NCBI GenBank assembly: GCA_018388625.1
Contig: CP074402.1
Coordinates: 2,046,001-2,110,000 of the forward strand
DNA from: Nocardiopsis eucommiae
GTDB taxonomy: Bacteria > Actinomycetota > Actinomycetes > Streptosporangiales > Streptosporangiaceae
Reading direction: 5' to 3'
Length of the DNA stretch: 64,000 nucleotides
Each line of letters begins with the position of its first letter. The first letter of the stretch is position 1. Under the pieces are notes generated by a model. The model saw nothing but the letters and a program-made list of their open reading frames with translations, was not told where the DNA came from and did no database searches. Below, in pieces: positions 35,524 to 48,538 of the stretch. A program made the translations under genes and the position numbers.

Positions 35524-35682
35524 CGTGTTTGATTTTCTTTAAGCCATGTTTGTTTTGGCCCCGACGCACTTCGGTGCGTAGGGTTCCTTTGATTAACCAA
35601 CGCGAGTTGGTTGGTCAGGATTTCTTCTAGGTTTACTCGCCCCAGGCTGACCGAGAGGTCGCCGGGACGGGTTGTTTGACCT

Positions 35683-40613
<4,931 letters not shown>

Positions 40614-40703
40614 CGCTGCAGATAATTGGATGTTCGCGCACACTTTTTCACGGATTTCTTGCCGTGCAGGTTCCCTTTCGGGGTTGAGCTTGTGTGGTGT
40701 TGG

Positions 40704-40824
40704 TTTCCGTGGTGGTTTTGGCAGGAGGGTCACACTCGGTCTCATTCCGAACCCGGTCGTTAAGTCTCCTTGCGCTGATGGTACTGCCCTGTGATGGGGT
40801 GGGAGAGTAGGTCGCCGCCACGGT
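40704..40824 (+). rRNA. rrf: 5S ribosomal RNA
   Basis: About 121 bases, with the ends CCGTGGTGG and CCGCCACGG pairing as helix I, the conserved CATTCCGAACCCGG-like loop (CTCATTCCGAACCCGG) and GATGGTACTGC...GGGAGAGTAGG. It lies 90 bases after 23S, completing the operon. Confidence 0.93.
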
Positions 40825-40832
40825 TTTTCTTT

Positions 40833-40876
40833 GAGGGGAGGGTTCGTCTTTCGAGGCGGGCTCTCCTCCTTTTTTG
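40833..40876 (+). terminator. rRNA operon terminator
   Basis: GAGGGGAG...CTCTCCTC can form an imperfect stem and is followed by TTTTTT (40870-40875), an intrinsic terminator 9 bases after 5S. An additional T run (TTTTTCTTT) precedes it. Confidence 0.7.
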
Positions 40877-41151
40877 TTGCCTGGGTTTGTGCGTTTGTGA
40901 ATGTTGGTGTGGGCAGCCTTCTGCGGTCGGAGGCGGTGGTTCCCCCGGTATTGAGGTTAGGCGCTTGGGGTGGGGGCTGTCAGGGGCGGCCACGGGGGGC
41001 TGTGGACAACCACACACGCGGGTCACATCGTCGTGTGCTGCGGCTTGGTGATGTGCGCCTACGCCATGTCGTAAGCTGGAGGATACGAGTACTACTACGC
41101 GCTGCTACTGCTCAAGGTGGCAGCGCTTTTGAGTGTTGACGGACGGGTTGG
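40877..41151 (+). other. Gap upstream of the RGG/TPR gene
   Basis: 275 bases with no credible reading frame. It should contain the promoter of the next gene; GGATACGAGTACTACTACG near 41082-41100 is the only AT-richer stretch, but no clear -35/-10 pair with good spacing was seen. Confidence 0.4.
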
Positions 41152-42684
41152 ATGACTGAGGACAGCCGATCGGGAGACCGCGAGGACTCCGGAGCAAACG
41201 ACCACAGCGGTAGCCGCTCCGGTGAGCCTGGCGGTCGCGGGCGCGGTGACGATTCCCGTCCCCGGTCTGGCTACAGGGGCTCCCGGGACGACAACAGGGG
41301 CGGTTCCGGCGGCGGTGAACGCCGCAACTTCCGTGGTGGCGACGACCGTCGTGGCGGGTTCCGCCGCGATGACCGTGGCGGCCAGCGAGGTGGCCCCGGT
41401 GGTGAGCGCCGCGACGACCGCGGTGGATACCGTGGGCGCGACGACCGTCGTGACGACCGTGGCGCCAGGCGCGACGACGACCGCCGTGGTGGCGGCCGTG
41501 ACTTCCGGGGCAACGATGACCGCCGTGGCGGTTACCGTGGCGGCCCCGGCGGCGACCGCCGAGACGACCGTGGTGGTTATCGCGGTGGTCCCGGTGGTGA
41601 GCGTCGAGACGATCGCGGCGGATACCGTGGCGGCGAGGGCCAGCGCGGTGGCTACCGTGGCGACCGGGACCGTCAGGTCGGCGGGCGTGACTTCCGTGGC
41701 CGTGACGGGCGGGACGACCGTGGCGGCAACCGCGGCGGTCGGGGCCGTGACTTCCAACGGGACGACCGCCGTCCGCAGCGGGACAACCGCCGTGACGACC
41801 GACGCGATGATCGCCGTGACGACCGCGACCCGGCCGACATCGCTCCGCCGCTGCCGGACGAGGCCACCTACGACCAGCTGGACAAGGACACCAAGCGCGA
41901 CCTGCACTCGCTGCCCAAGACCCTGGCCGAGCTGGTCGGCAAGCACATCGTGGCGGCCGGTCTCCTGGTGGACGAGGACCCGGAGCGTGCCTACAAGCAC
42001 GCCGCGTACGCGCGTCGCAAGGCTTCCCGCCTGCCCACGGTCCGCGAGGCCTCGGGTATCGCCGCGTACACCGTGGGCAAGTGGCAGGAGGCCCTGTCCG
42101 ACCTGCGTGCGGCCCGCCGCATGAGCGGTCGGGACACCTTCCTCGCGATCATGGCCGACTGTGAGCGCGGTCTGGGACGCCCCGAGCGCGCCCTTGAGAT
42201 CACCAACGACCCGGCGGCCAAGGACCTGGACGCCGACGAGCGCATCGAGCTGCGGATCGTCGCCGCCGGTGCCCGCCGTGACATGGGTGACGTGAAGGCG
42301 GCCCTGGCCGAGCTCCAGGTTCCGGAGCTCAAGGAGCGCCGGGCCCGTCCCTACGTGGCGCGCCTCTTCTACGCGTACGCCGACGTCCTGGAGGAGCTGG
42401 GCCGCAAGGAGGACGCCCGCGAGTACTTCGCGCGCGCATCCTCCGTGGACCGTGAGGGCGTCACCGACGCGGACGAGCGTCTGGCCGCGATCGAGGGCGT
42501 GGAGCTGGTCGACAGCGACGTCGAGGACGGCGTCGTCTGGACCGACGTCGAGGAGGAGGCGGACGAGGCCGCGGCGGAGGCCGAGGCCACTGCCTCCCGT
42601 GAGCGCCGTGACGACAAGGGTCGCGACCACCGCCGCGACGATCGTCGTGACGACCGCCGAGGCGGACGTGAGGACCGGGGCTGA
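41152..42684 (+). CDS. Arg-Gly-Asp-rich repeat protein with C-terminal TPR-like domain
   Basis: A 510-residue two-part protein. Residues about 20-225 are low-complexity repeats of Gly, Arg and Asp (DDRGGYRGG, RRDDRG, RGGPGGERR units), similar to RGG boxes that bind RNA. Residues about 228-455 form alpha-helical TPR-like repeats (LPKTLAELVGKHIVAAGLL, RAYKHAAYARRKASRLP, GDVKAALAELQ, LEELGRKEDAREYFARAS), followed by an acidic segment (VDSDVEDGVVWTDVEEE) and a second basic RRDD tail. Homologous TPR proteins are common in actinobacteria; function is unknown. It lies directly downstream of the rRNA operon, so an RNA or ribosome link is tempting but unproven. Confidence 0.83.
   Translation: MTEDSRSGDREDSGANDHSGSRSGEPGGRGRGDDSRPRSGYRGSRDDNRGGSGGGERRNFRGGDDRRGGFRRDDRGGQRGGPGGERRDDRGGYRGRDDRRDDRGARRDDDRRGGGRDFRGNDDRRGGYRGGPGGDRRDDRGGYRGGPGGERRDDRGGYRGGEGQRGGYRGDRDRQVGGRDFRGRDGRDDRGGNRGGRGRDFQRDDRRPQRDNRRDDRRDDRRDDRDPADIAPPLPDEATYDQLDKDTKRDLHSLPKTLAELVGKHIVAAGLLVDEDPERAYKHAAYARRKASRLPTVREASGIAAYTVGKWQEALSDLRAARRMSGRDTFLAIMADCERGLGRPERALEITNDPAAKDLDADERIELRIVAAGARRDMGDVKAALAELQVPELKERRARPYVARLFYAYADVLEELGRKEDAREYFARASSVDREGVTDADERLAAIEGVELVDSDVEDGVVWTDVEEEADEAAAEAEATASRERRDDKGRDHRRDDRRDDRRGGREDRG
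41210..41835 (+). repeat. Coding tandem repeats of the RGG region
   Basis: Short imperfect repeats built on CGTGACGACCG, GGCGGT and GACCGTGGTGG-type units encode the Gly/Arg/Asp region. The periodic composition also leaves two other frames open for 250-300 codons, which are artefacts. Confidence 0.7.
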
Positions 42685-42707
42685 CCCCCTCGGAACACCG
42701 TGACGGA

Positions 42708-42742
42708 GCGCCGCCGAGTGGCCCGGAGCCACTCGGCGGCGC
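42708..42742. terminator. Hairpin terminator after the RGG/TPR gene
   Basis: A perfect 15-base stem (GCGCCGCCGAGTGGC 42708-42722; complement 42728-42742) with a CCGGA loop, 23 bases after the stop. It ends 4 bases before the putative Nudix start, so that start codon may be read from a near-leaderless or upstream transcript. Confidence 0.75.
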
Positions 42743-42746
42743 CGTC

Positions 42747-43147
42747 GTGTACCTGGGGTCGGTCCCCGAACGGTACGACTCGGTGGTGTGCCTGACCTAC
42801 CTGGGGGATCGCCCCTCATGGTGCGCCATCGGCGGCGGGCCTGGGAGTTTCCCGGCGGCCACCGCGAGGGCGGGGAGGACCTGTGCGCCACCGCCCGGCG
42901 GGAGGCGTACGAGGAGGCCGGGGCCACCCTCGCCGACCTCCGGCCCCTCGGGTACTACGTGCTGTCGGACGGCCACACCACCGTGGTCACGCACGCCCGT
43001 GTGAGCGCGCTGGAACCCCTCGGCGGTGAGTACGAGACCGTCGAGGCACGGGCCTTCGACCAGCTTCCACCGGAGCACGAACTCTCCTGGGCGGACGGTC
43101 TGTACGCGCACCTCCTGCGTGTGCTCGGACTGCCCGGGGCTCGCTAG
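42747..43147 (+). CDS. Nudix hydrolase (frame break in sequence)
   Basis: A small Nudix pyrophosphohydrolase, about 133 residues after restoring one base near 42816 (CGCCCCTCATGG). The Nudix box is complete: GGHREGGEDLCATARREAYEEAG. N-terminal strands read SVVCLTYLGDRPLMVRHRRRAWEFPGG. The start is uncertain: GTG 42747 lies directly behind a hairpin and lacks a ribosome-binding site; GTG 42785 is another option but would remove the first strand. Substrate not predictable. Confidence 0.78.
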
Positions 43148-43216
43148 GGCGTCCCGGGCACCGCACACCCACGGCGAGACCGGCCCACATGCCGACCTCG
43201 CACGCGCGGGCCGACC

Positions 43217-44155
43217 TCACGAACCCACACGCCTGACGTGGACCCCTTCGACGCCGACCGCCTCGTACCCGAGCCGGTCGTTGATGGCGAGCATCGGCTG
43301 GTTGTCCACGTGGTTCTCCGTGAAGGCGTGAGTGATGCCCCGTTCCCGAGCCCGGTGCAGAGCGGAGACCTTGGCGCACCTCGCCAGCCCGCGCCCCCGG
43401 TACCCGCGCCGGGTGCCCGTCATCGAGGACCCGACACGGGTGTCCCGATCGGACATGTAGGCGGAGAAGGAGACCGGGGCTCCCTCGTGGAGCATCACCA
43501 TGCTGATCTCCAGATCGATCAGCGGGTTCTCCCAGACCGAGCGCAGCCAGGACTCGTAGGGAACGAAGTCGCCCTCCAGCTCACCGGGTTCGTCCTCGTC
43601 GCAGGCCCTGTCGAGCTCGTAGATCGGTCGCGGGTCGTCGGCGAAGTCGGTCATCGGTCGCAGCTCGAAACCCTCCGGCGTCTCCGGCAGGTCCGGCAGT
43701 CCACCGAGGTCCAGGCCGAGGACGTGGTGCTCCTCCCGCAGTTCGTACCCGCGCTCCCGGGCCGCCTGACGGAAGAGTTCGCCACCGGCCTGGACCCCCT
43801 CCTGCGCACTGTTCACGCGCAGGGTGGTCGCGCCCTTCTCCACGAGGGCGGTCTCCGAGGCGGTGAGGAGCCGTTCGACGAGGTCGGCGTTCCGGTGGTC
43901 CTCGGCCAGGGCTCCGATGTAGCTGCGGCCCGTGCGGGTCCCGTCCTCGTTGGTTTGCAGGCGACTCAGCAGGTGTCCGACCACGGTCTCGCCCTCCACC
44001 GCGACCAGGCGGGTGTCGTCCATCCCCGGGAGCGGGTGGGACATCCGCCACCGCATGTGCTGTTCCGTGAGGACCAGGCAGGGGAGGGAGGCGCGGATGA
44101 GTGCGTGGGCCTGAGGGGCGTCCGCGGGGCGGAGGTCACGAATCAGGGGGCTCAT
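43217..44155 (-). CDS. GNAT-family acetyltransferase with two GNAT domains
   Basis: A 312-residue protein with an N-terminal GNAT half (LRPADAPQAHALIRASLP, VVGHLLSRLQTN, RNADLVERLLTASETALVEKG) and a C-terminal half whose acetyl-CoA pyrophosphate loop is GTRRGYRGRGLARCAKV, followed by TENHVDNQPMLAINDRLGYEA. Only the C-terminal half keeps a clear Q/RxxGxG/A loop, so it is likely the active one. This double-GNAT plan resembles mycothiol-synthase-type proteins, but no specific substrate is supported. Frame intact. Confidence 0.8.
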   Translation of the reverse strand: MSPLIRDLRPADAPQAHALIRASLPCLVLTEQHMRWRMSHPLPGMDDTRLVAVEGETVVGHLLSRLQTNEDGTRTGRSYIGALAEDHRNADLVERLLTASETALVEKGATTLRVNSAQEGVQAGGELFRQAARERGYELREEHHVLGLDLGGLPDLPETPEGFELRPMTDFADDPRPIYELDRACDEDEPGELEGDFVPYESWLRSVWENPLIDLEISMVMLHEGAPVSFSAYMSDRDTRVGSSMTGTRRGYRGRGLARCAKVSALHRARERGITHAFTENHVDNQPMLAINDRLGYEAVGVEGVHVRRVGS

Positions 44156-44238
44156 GCCCGGAGGCTACGCCGATCGGAACCGGGCGCGCACGTGAATTTC
44201 GGGGTGCTCCCAGGCCTCCCGGCCCCACGGACGAGGGC

Positions 44239-45252
44239 TCAGGCCCGCTTCTCCTCCGACTTCCGCCTCGCCTCGGCCTGCTCCTGGGCGAGCCGGTCCA
44301 GCCAGTGCACGATCCCGCTCACGTTGGCCTCCGGGCCGCTGAGCGTGTCCAGGATGGCGGCTGACCCGCTCGAAGTCCCCTCCGGGAGCGGCTTGTAGCG
44401 GCTGATCACCTTGTCGCGCACCATCGCGATGGCGTGGTCGAGGTCCCCGCCGGTGTCCCGGGAGTCGCGCACGGTCTCCACCCACAGTCGGAGTTCGCTC
44501 TCGGCGCGGTCGATGGTCTCGGTGACGGCGTCATGCGCGCCGAAGTGGGAGAACATGAGCCGCTGCGCACCGATGTCACCGAACAGGCGCAGGGTGCGCA
44601 GGCAGGCGTCCATGTCGAAGTCCGGCGGCGGGGTGGCCGGGCGCAGGTCTCCGGTCAGGGGGTTGTACACGCCGAGGGCGTCTCCGACGTACAGGTCACC
44701 GGTGCCGGTGTCCACCAGCCCCATGTGGTGCTTGGCGTGGCCGGGCGCGTAGTGGGAGACGAGCTTGCGGCCCGCGCCGAGGTCGATCTCCCCCGTCTCG
44801 CCCACCGCCCGGATCCGGACGGCGTCGGTCGGGTGCATCCGCCCGAACAGGGAGTCGAGCCGTTCGCCCCACACCATCTTCGCGCTGGCCATCAGACGGC
44901 TGGGGTCGGCCAGGTGGCGGGCGCCGCGCTCGTGCACGACGATCTCGGCGTTGGGGAACAGGGCGGCCATGTCCCCGGTGCCGCCCGCGTGGTCCAGGTG
45001 GATGTGGGTGACGACGATGGTGGCGAGGTCCTCGGGGGCCAGGCCGAGCCGGATGACGGCGTCACGCAGGACCGGTGCCGAACCGGCGGTGCCGACCTCG
45101 ACGATGCAGGGTCGTTCGCTACGGATGAGGTAGGCGGAGACGACCCCCGGATAACCGGCGAGCATCGTGTCGATCGCGTAGATCCCGTCACCGAGCGGAG
45201 TGATCCCCTCGGGCAGTCCGCTGACGTCCACGTCGTCGTGCACGGCGGGCAC
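44239..45252 (-). CDS. Metallo-beta-lactamase-fold hydrolase
   Basis: A 337-residue MBL-fold metalloenzyme. Zinc ligands: THIHLDHAGG (HxHxDH), APGHAKHHMG, and the Asp in LYVGDALGVY; a further His is in FSHFGAHD. The C-terminal 100 residues are helical and charged (DRLAQEQAEARRKSEEKRA). It falls in the broad glyoxalase II-like/lactonase group. Frame intact, minus strand, same direction as the acetyltransferase gene 83 bases further on. Confidence 0.85.
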   Translation of the reverse strand: MPAVHDDVDVSGLPEGITPLGDGIYAIDTMLAGYPGVVSAYLIRSERPCIVEVGTAGSAPVLRDAVIRLGLAPEDLATIVVTHIHLDHAGGTGDMAALFPNAEIVVHERGARHLADPSRLMASAKMVWGERLDSLFGRMHPTDAVRIRAVGETGEIDLGAGRKLVSHYAPGHAKHHMGLVDTGTGDLYVGDALGVYNPLTGDLRPATPPPDFDMDACLRTLRLFGDIGAQRLMFSHFGAHDAVTETIDRAESELRLWVETVRDSRDTGGDLDHAIAMVRDKVISRYKPLPEGTSSGSAAILDTLSGPEANVSGIVHWLDRLAQEQAEARRKSEEKRA

Positions 45253-45428
45253 CCCTCTTCCTCAAGCGTCCTGTGGTCCGCCACGGACCGAACCCGACTC
45301 TAGGACAAGGATGTCACGGCAGCTGAGGGCGGGGTCGCCCGCTTGTCCACAGCCCCGGAGACTCCCTTCCTTCCCCACCCCGCCCGGGTGATCCTGGAAG
45401 CAGCACACCAGGACGGAAAGGTGCCCTC

Positions 45429-45827
45429 GTGCCGACACCCACCTCGTCGAACACCGCCCACCACGCCACCCCCGCAACCGACCTCACGGAACGCCCCGAC
45501 GGACACCGGAACGACGTCTTCGTCGTCGGCCGGGTCACCGCCGCGCCCTCGGAACGCGAGCTCCCCAGCGGCGACCGGCTGGTGACCTGGCGGATCTGCG
45601 TGGCCCGCCCCGACGTGCCCGGTCGGAGGCGCGCCCGAGCCGACTCGATGACCCTCGTCTCCTTCGACCCGCGCCTGTGCGCGGCGGTGGAGGGGTGGCG
45701 GGTCGGTGACGTGGTCCGGGTGACCGGTGAACTACGCCGCCGGACCTGGCGCGGCTGGAACGGAATCCACAGCGTGCTGGAGGTGGAGGCGGACTCCGCC
45801 TCGCGCGTCCGGGAGGCGGATCGGTGA
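45429..45827 (+). CDS. Single-stranded DNA-binding (SSB) family protein
   Basis: A 132-residue OB-fold protein of the SSB family: NDVFVVGRVTAAPSERELPSGDRLVTWRICVARP, TLVSFDPRLCAAVEGWRVGDVVRVTGELRRR. It lacks the long acidic-tipped C-terminus of the housekeeping SSB, so it is a paralogue, of the type linked to sporulation or competence in actinobacteria. GTG 45429 follows GGAAAGG. Frame intact; it ends 6 bases before the convergent HAD gene. Confidence 0.8.
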   Translation: MPTPTSSNTAHHATPATDLTERPDGHRNDVFVVGRVTAAPSERELPSGDRLVTWRICVARPDVPGRRRARADSMTLVSFDPRLCAAVEGWRVGDVVRVTGELRRRTWRGWNGIHSVLEVEADSASRVREADR

Positions 45828-45832
45828 TCCGG

Positions 45833-46848
45833 TCACCAGCCCAGGGTGGCCAGGGCCTCGGCCGCCGAAGACCCGGCGGGGTCGATCGACTCGTCGGCCC
45901 AGACCGCCGCGCACAGGGCGCGCAGGCCGTCCAACCGGTCGCCCTCCCCGGTCAGGTGGACCGTTCCCCGGACCGAGGTGACGGTCCATCCCCCGCACTC
46001 GGTGCGTGCGGTGTCCCCGTCGACACGGCGCACCGGGCCCGGGTGGGGCTCGTTCATCCCGGAGACGTCCCACGCCAGGTAGCGGGGGCGCTGGTGGGCG
46101 GGAGCGGCCAGGACGTCGCGGGGCGTGGCCACCCCGGACAGCACCAGCAGACCGGCGGCGCCGTGCACGGTGGCCCCCTCGATGTCTGTGTCCAGCCGGT
46201 CTCCCACGATCAGGGGTTGCTCGCGCCGGTGCGCATCATGCCCTCCTCGTGGAGGGGGCGCATCGGCTTGCCCGCCACCACGGGCTCCACCCCGGTGGCG
46301 TGCGCGATCACCCGCACGAAGGAACCGTTGGCGGGGGTGACGCCCCACTCGGTGGGCGCGGTGGCGTCGGAGTTGCTGGCCACGTAGAACGCGCCTCGCG
46401 AGACCGCGAGGGTGCCCTGGTCGAGGAGGTCCCGGGTCATCGATCGTGAGTAGCCCTGCACGACCGCCACCACCGAGTCCGAGGTGACCGTGACCGGCCG
46501 GAGCCCCATCCGGCGCACGGCCTGACGCAGCCCGGTGTCGCCGACCACCAGCACGTCGGACCCCTCCGGGAACCGGGAGGCGACCAGGCGCGCCGCCGCC
46601 TCAGCGGAGGTCACCACGTCCTCGGGGGCGGCGGGGACCCCCAGCTGGGTCAGGTGTTCCGCGATCCGAGCGGGCGTGCGTCCGGCGTTGTTGGTCACGA
46701 AGGCGACCCGGGCTCCGGCGGCACGGGCCTTGCCGACGGCCTCGGGCGCGGCGGGCACGGCCGCGGGGCCGATGTAGACCACGCCGTCCAGATCGAGGAG
46801 CATCGCGTCGTGGAGCTCGTTGAGCGGGCGGTCAGCGGCCTGCAACAT
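45833..46848 (-). CDS. HAD-superfamily (NagD-like) hydrolase (frame break in sequence)
   Basis: A HAD IIA phosphatase, about 338 residues. Motif I is LLDLDGVVYIG (nucleophile Asp and acid/base Asp), motif II FVTNNAGRTPARIA, motif III Lys in AGKPMRPLHEE, motif IV LIVGDRLDTDIEGA. A base is missing near 46217 (TTGCTCGCGCC region; minus-strand AACCCCTGATCG). The family acts on 4-nitrophenylphosphate-like or sugar phosphates, phosphoglycolate among them. In actinobacteria it regularly precedes the TlyA-NAD kinase-RecN group, as here some 4 kb away. Confidence 0.87.
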
Positions 46849-46881
46849 GGTGTGTGGTCCGATTCCTTGTGGCGGGAGAGG

Positions 46882-47749
46882 TCATCTCCAGGCTAGGCCG
46901 CCGGGGCCTTCCCGCCGCCGGGACGCGGATGTGGGCTCCGTCGCAGCCGGGCGGTGCTTGGTGAGCCACCCGACGGCGAAGTCGACCGCGTCCCCCAGGG
47001 AGAACAGCCGGGCGGTCGCTGAACCCACACGTCCGAGGGTGACGGCGCCGGTGGCCTCGAACTCGGCGCCCAGCCGTGGGAAGTCGCTCTCGTCCAGGGC
47101 CACACCGGTGTAGGTGACCCACTCGCGTCGACCAGCCGAGTTCCTGATCGCGCAGGAGGAGGGTTCCGTCCTCGGCCGGGGGACCCGGTACTCGGCCAGG
47201 TGGAAGCAGGTGCAGGAGTCGTAGCCGGTGCCCAGCAGCAGCACACGCGCCCCCGCACGCTCCATCCTGGCCAGGGAGAGCTCTCACCGAGCGCGGAGGT
47301 GATCGGATGGGGAAGCATCAGGTGTGCCGCTCGCGGACCGAGCGCGGCGAAGGAGGTCTGGGGATGGTCGCTGCGCACCGCGCCGGGCCAGGTGCGGACG
47401 CGTTCGGGGATCCGTCCCATGTAGGAGCTGGGGGTGATGGCGGGGTCGAAGGCGGGGGCCTCGGCGCGGATCGTCTCCCACCAGGCCTGGGGCACGGGAG
47501 GACTCACCCAGCTGGCGGGATCGGTGTTTCCCATGGTCTGCGTGGGCACCACCAGGTTCCCCGTGGGCCCCACGGCGGTCAGGAGTGCCTGGACCACCGC
47601 CTGGTCGGCGCCGCACACCCATCCCAGGGAGCGCAGTGAACTGTGGACCAGCAGGGTGTCACCGGGACGCACTCCCAGGTGGGCCAGGTGCATCGCGAGG
47701 GAGGCCGCCGTTCGCGGCCCGTCCGACGGAGAGGGGGTGGGGTGGACAC
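46882..47749 (-). CDS. AAC(3)-family aminoglycoside N-acetyltransferase (two frame breaks)
   Basis: Homologue of antibiotic 3-N-acetyltransferases, about 289 residues. Family segments: RPGDTLLVHSSLRSLGWVCG, VGPTGNLVVPTQTM, FDPAITPSSYMGRIPE, RSDHPQTSFAALG and LLLGTGYDSCTCFHLAEYR. GTG 47749 has AGGAG 7 bases upstream (plus-strand CTCCT at 47757-47761), a convincing start, but requires a missing base near 47735; a second missing base lies near 47279. It could acetylate aminoglycosides or a housekeeping substrate; activity cannot be read from sequence. Upstream lies the CRISPR remnant. Confidence 0.8.
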
Positions 47750-47933
47750 GAGAGCGCTCCTGTGCTGGTGGACACGGGGGACTCCGGTCATTTTCCCAGC
47801 GGGTTCCCCACGAGGCCAGCAGGTTTCGGCGGTCGCTGGGCCGTGGCATGATGCGATTCCGAGGGTGTTCGTGAGGATGAGCCATCGAACACCGAGCGGA
47901 GATAACGCCCCACGTTGACGCAGGTCGTCAACC

Positions 47934-48084
47934 GTGGGCTTCGCGCGCTCGGGGATGAACCGCTGCCACACCGGGGAGAGCGCCCCCGAGCGGAGTGGGC
48001 TCCGCACACGCGGGGATGAACCGAGCGCATGTTCCGGCACTCCTTGGTGGCCACCGTGAGCCCCGCGCACGCGGGATGGGTTCG
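47934..48084 (+). CRISPR. Three-repeat type I-E-like CRISPR remnant without cas genes
   Basis: Three 29-base repeats at 47934-47962, 47995-48023 and 48056-48084 separated by two spacers of exactly 32 bases (47963-47994, 48024-48055), a 61-base period. All share GTG-GC at the start and a CGC(G/A)C...CGGGGATG core able to form the type I-E hairpin; repeats 1 and 2 match at 25 of 29 positions, repeat 3 has a one-base deletion and a changed 3' end. Repeat type and 32-base spacers are typical of actinobacterial I-E arrays. No cas genes are in the window. The two spacers are unrelated. Confidence 0.8.
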
Positions 48085-48182
48085 GCTGGCATCCCGGTCC
48101 CTGCTGCGGGAGGGATTCGCGCGGTCCGTGTGTCGGGTGTGGGCCCCGGGGTGCGGGCACCAGGTGACCCCGGGGCGGTCGC

Positions 48183-48389
48183 CTATTTCTGGTCGGTCGC
48201 GGAGTCCGCCGACTTCTCGGACTGCGTCTCCCCGTCGACGGTCCCGTACCCTCCTCCGCCACCACCGCCGCCGCCTGAGGCGGGGCAGCCAGCGGCCAGG
48301 AGAACGACGGCCGACATGGTCAGGGCCATTCCGGCGATCCTGCCCACGGGCCGTGCCGGGGCCTTGGTACGTGTGCTGTCGTCGTGCAT
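48183..48389 (-). CDS. Small lipoprotein
   Basis: A 68-residue predicted lipoprotein: basic N-terminus, hydrophobic stretch (GMALTMSAVVLLAAGC) ending in the lipobox LAAGC, then a run of nine glycines and a polar, acidic tail (YGTVDGETQSEKSADSATDQK). ATG 48389. No known family; such short lipoproteins are frequent in these genomes. It runs between the CRISPR remnant and the DUF1015 gene. Confidence 0.6.
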   Translation of the reverse strand: MHDDSTRTKAPARPVGRIAGMALTMSAVVLLAAGCPASGGGGGGGGGYGTVDGETQSEKSADSATDQK

Positions 48390-48538
48390 GGACACTCCCG
48401 TCCGTGGCCCCGGCGTCCCTCCAGGTGAGCAGAACACCACCGAAGGCCACTCATGGTGATTACCGCACGACTCATCGTAACGATTCGGCGTCGGGTGGCA
48501 CGGAAGGGGAGCCCTGTGTCCTTCGGAGAGGTCACCGG

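Noticed and set aside
41222..42124. Long Val/Ala/Thr-rich open frame on the plus strand and long antisense frames inside the RGG/TPR gene
   Set aside because: They are out-of-frame readings of GC-rich tandem repeats; composition is not protein-like and the TPR frame explains the region.
47788..48450. Minus-strand ORF with VHPRVCGAH-like segments
   Set aside because: This is translation of the CRISPR repeats, a known source of false hypothetical proteins.
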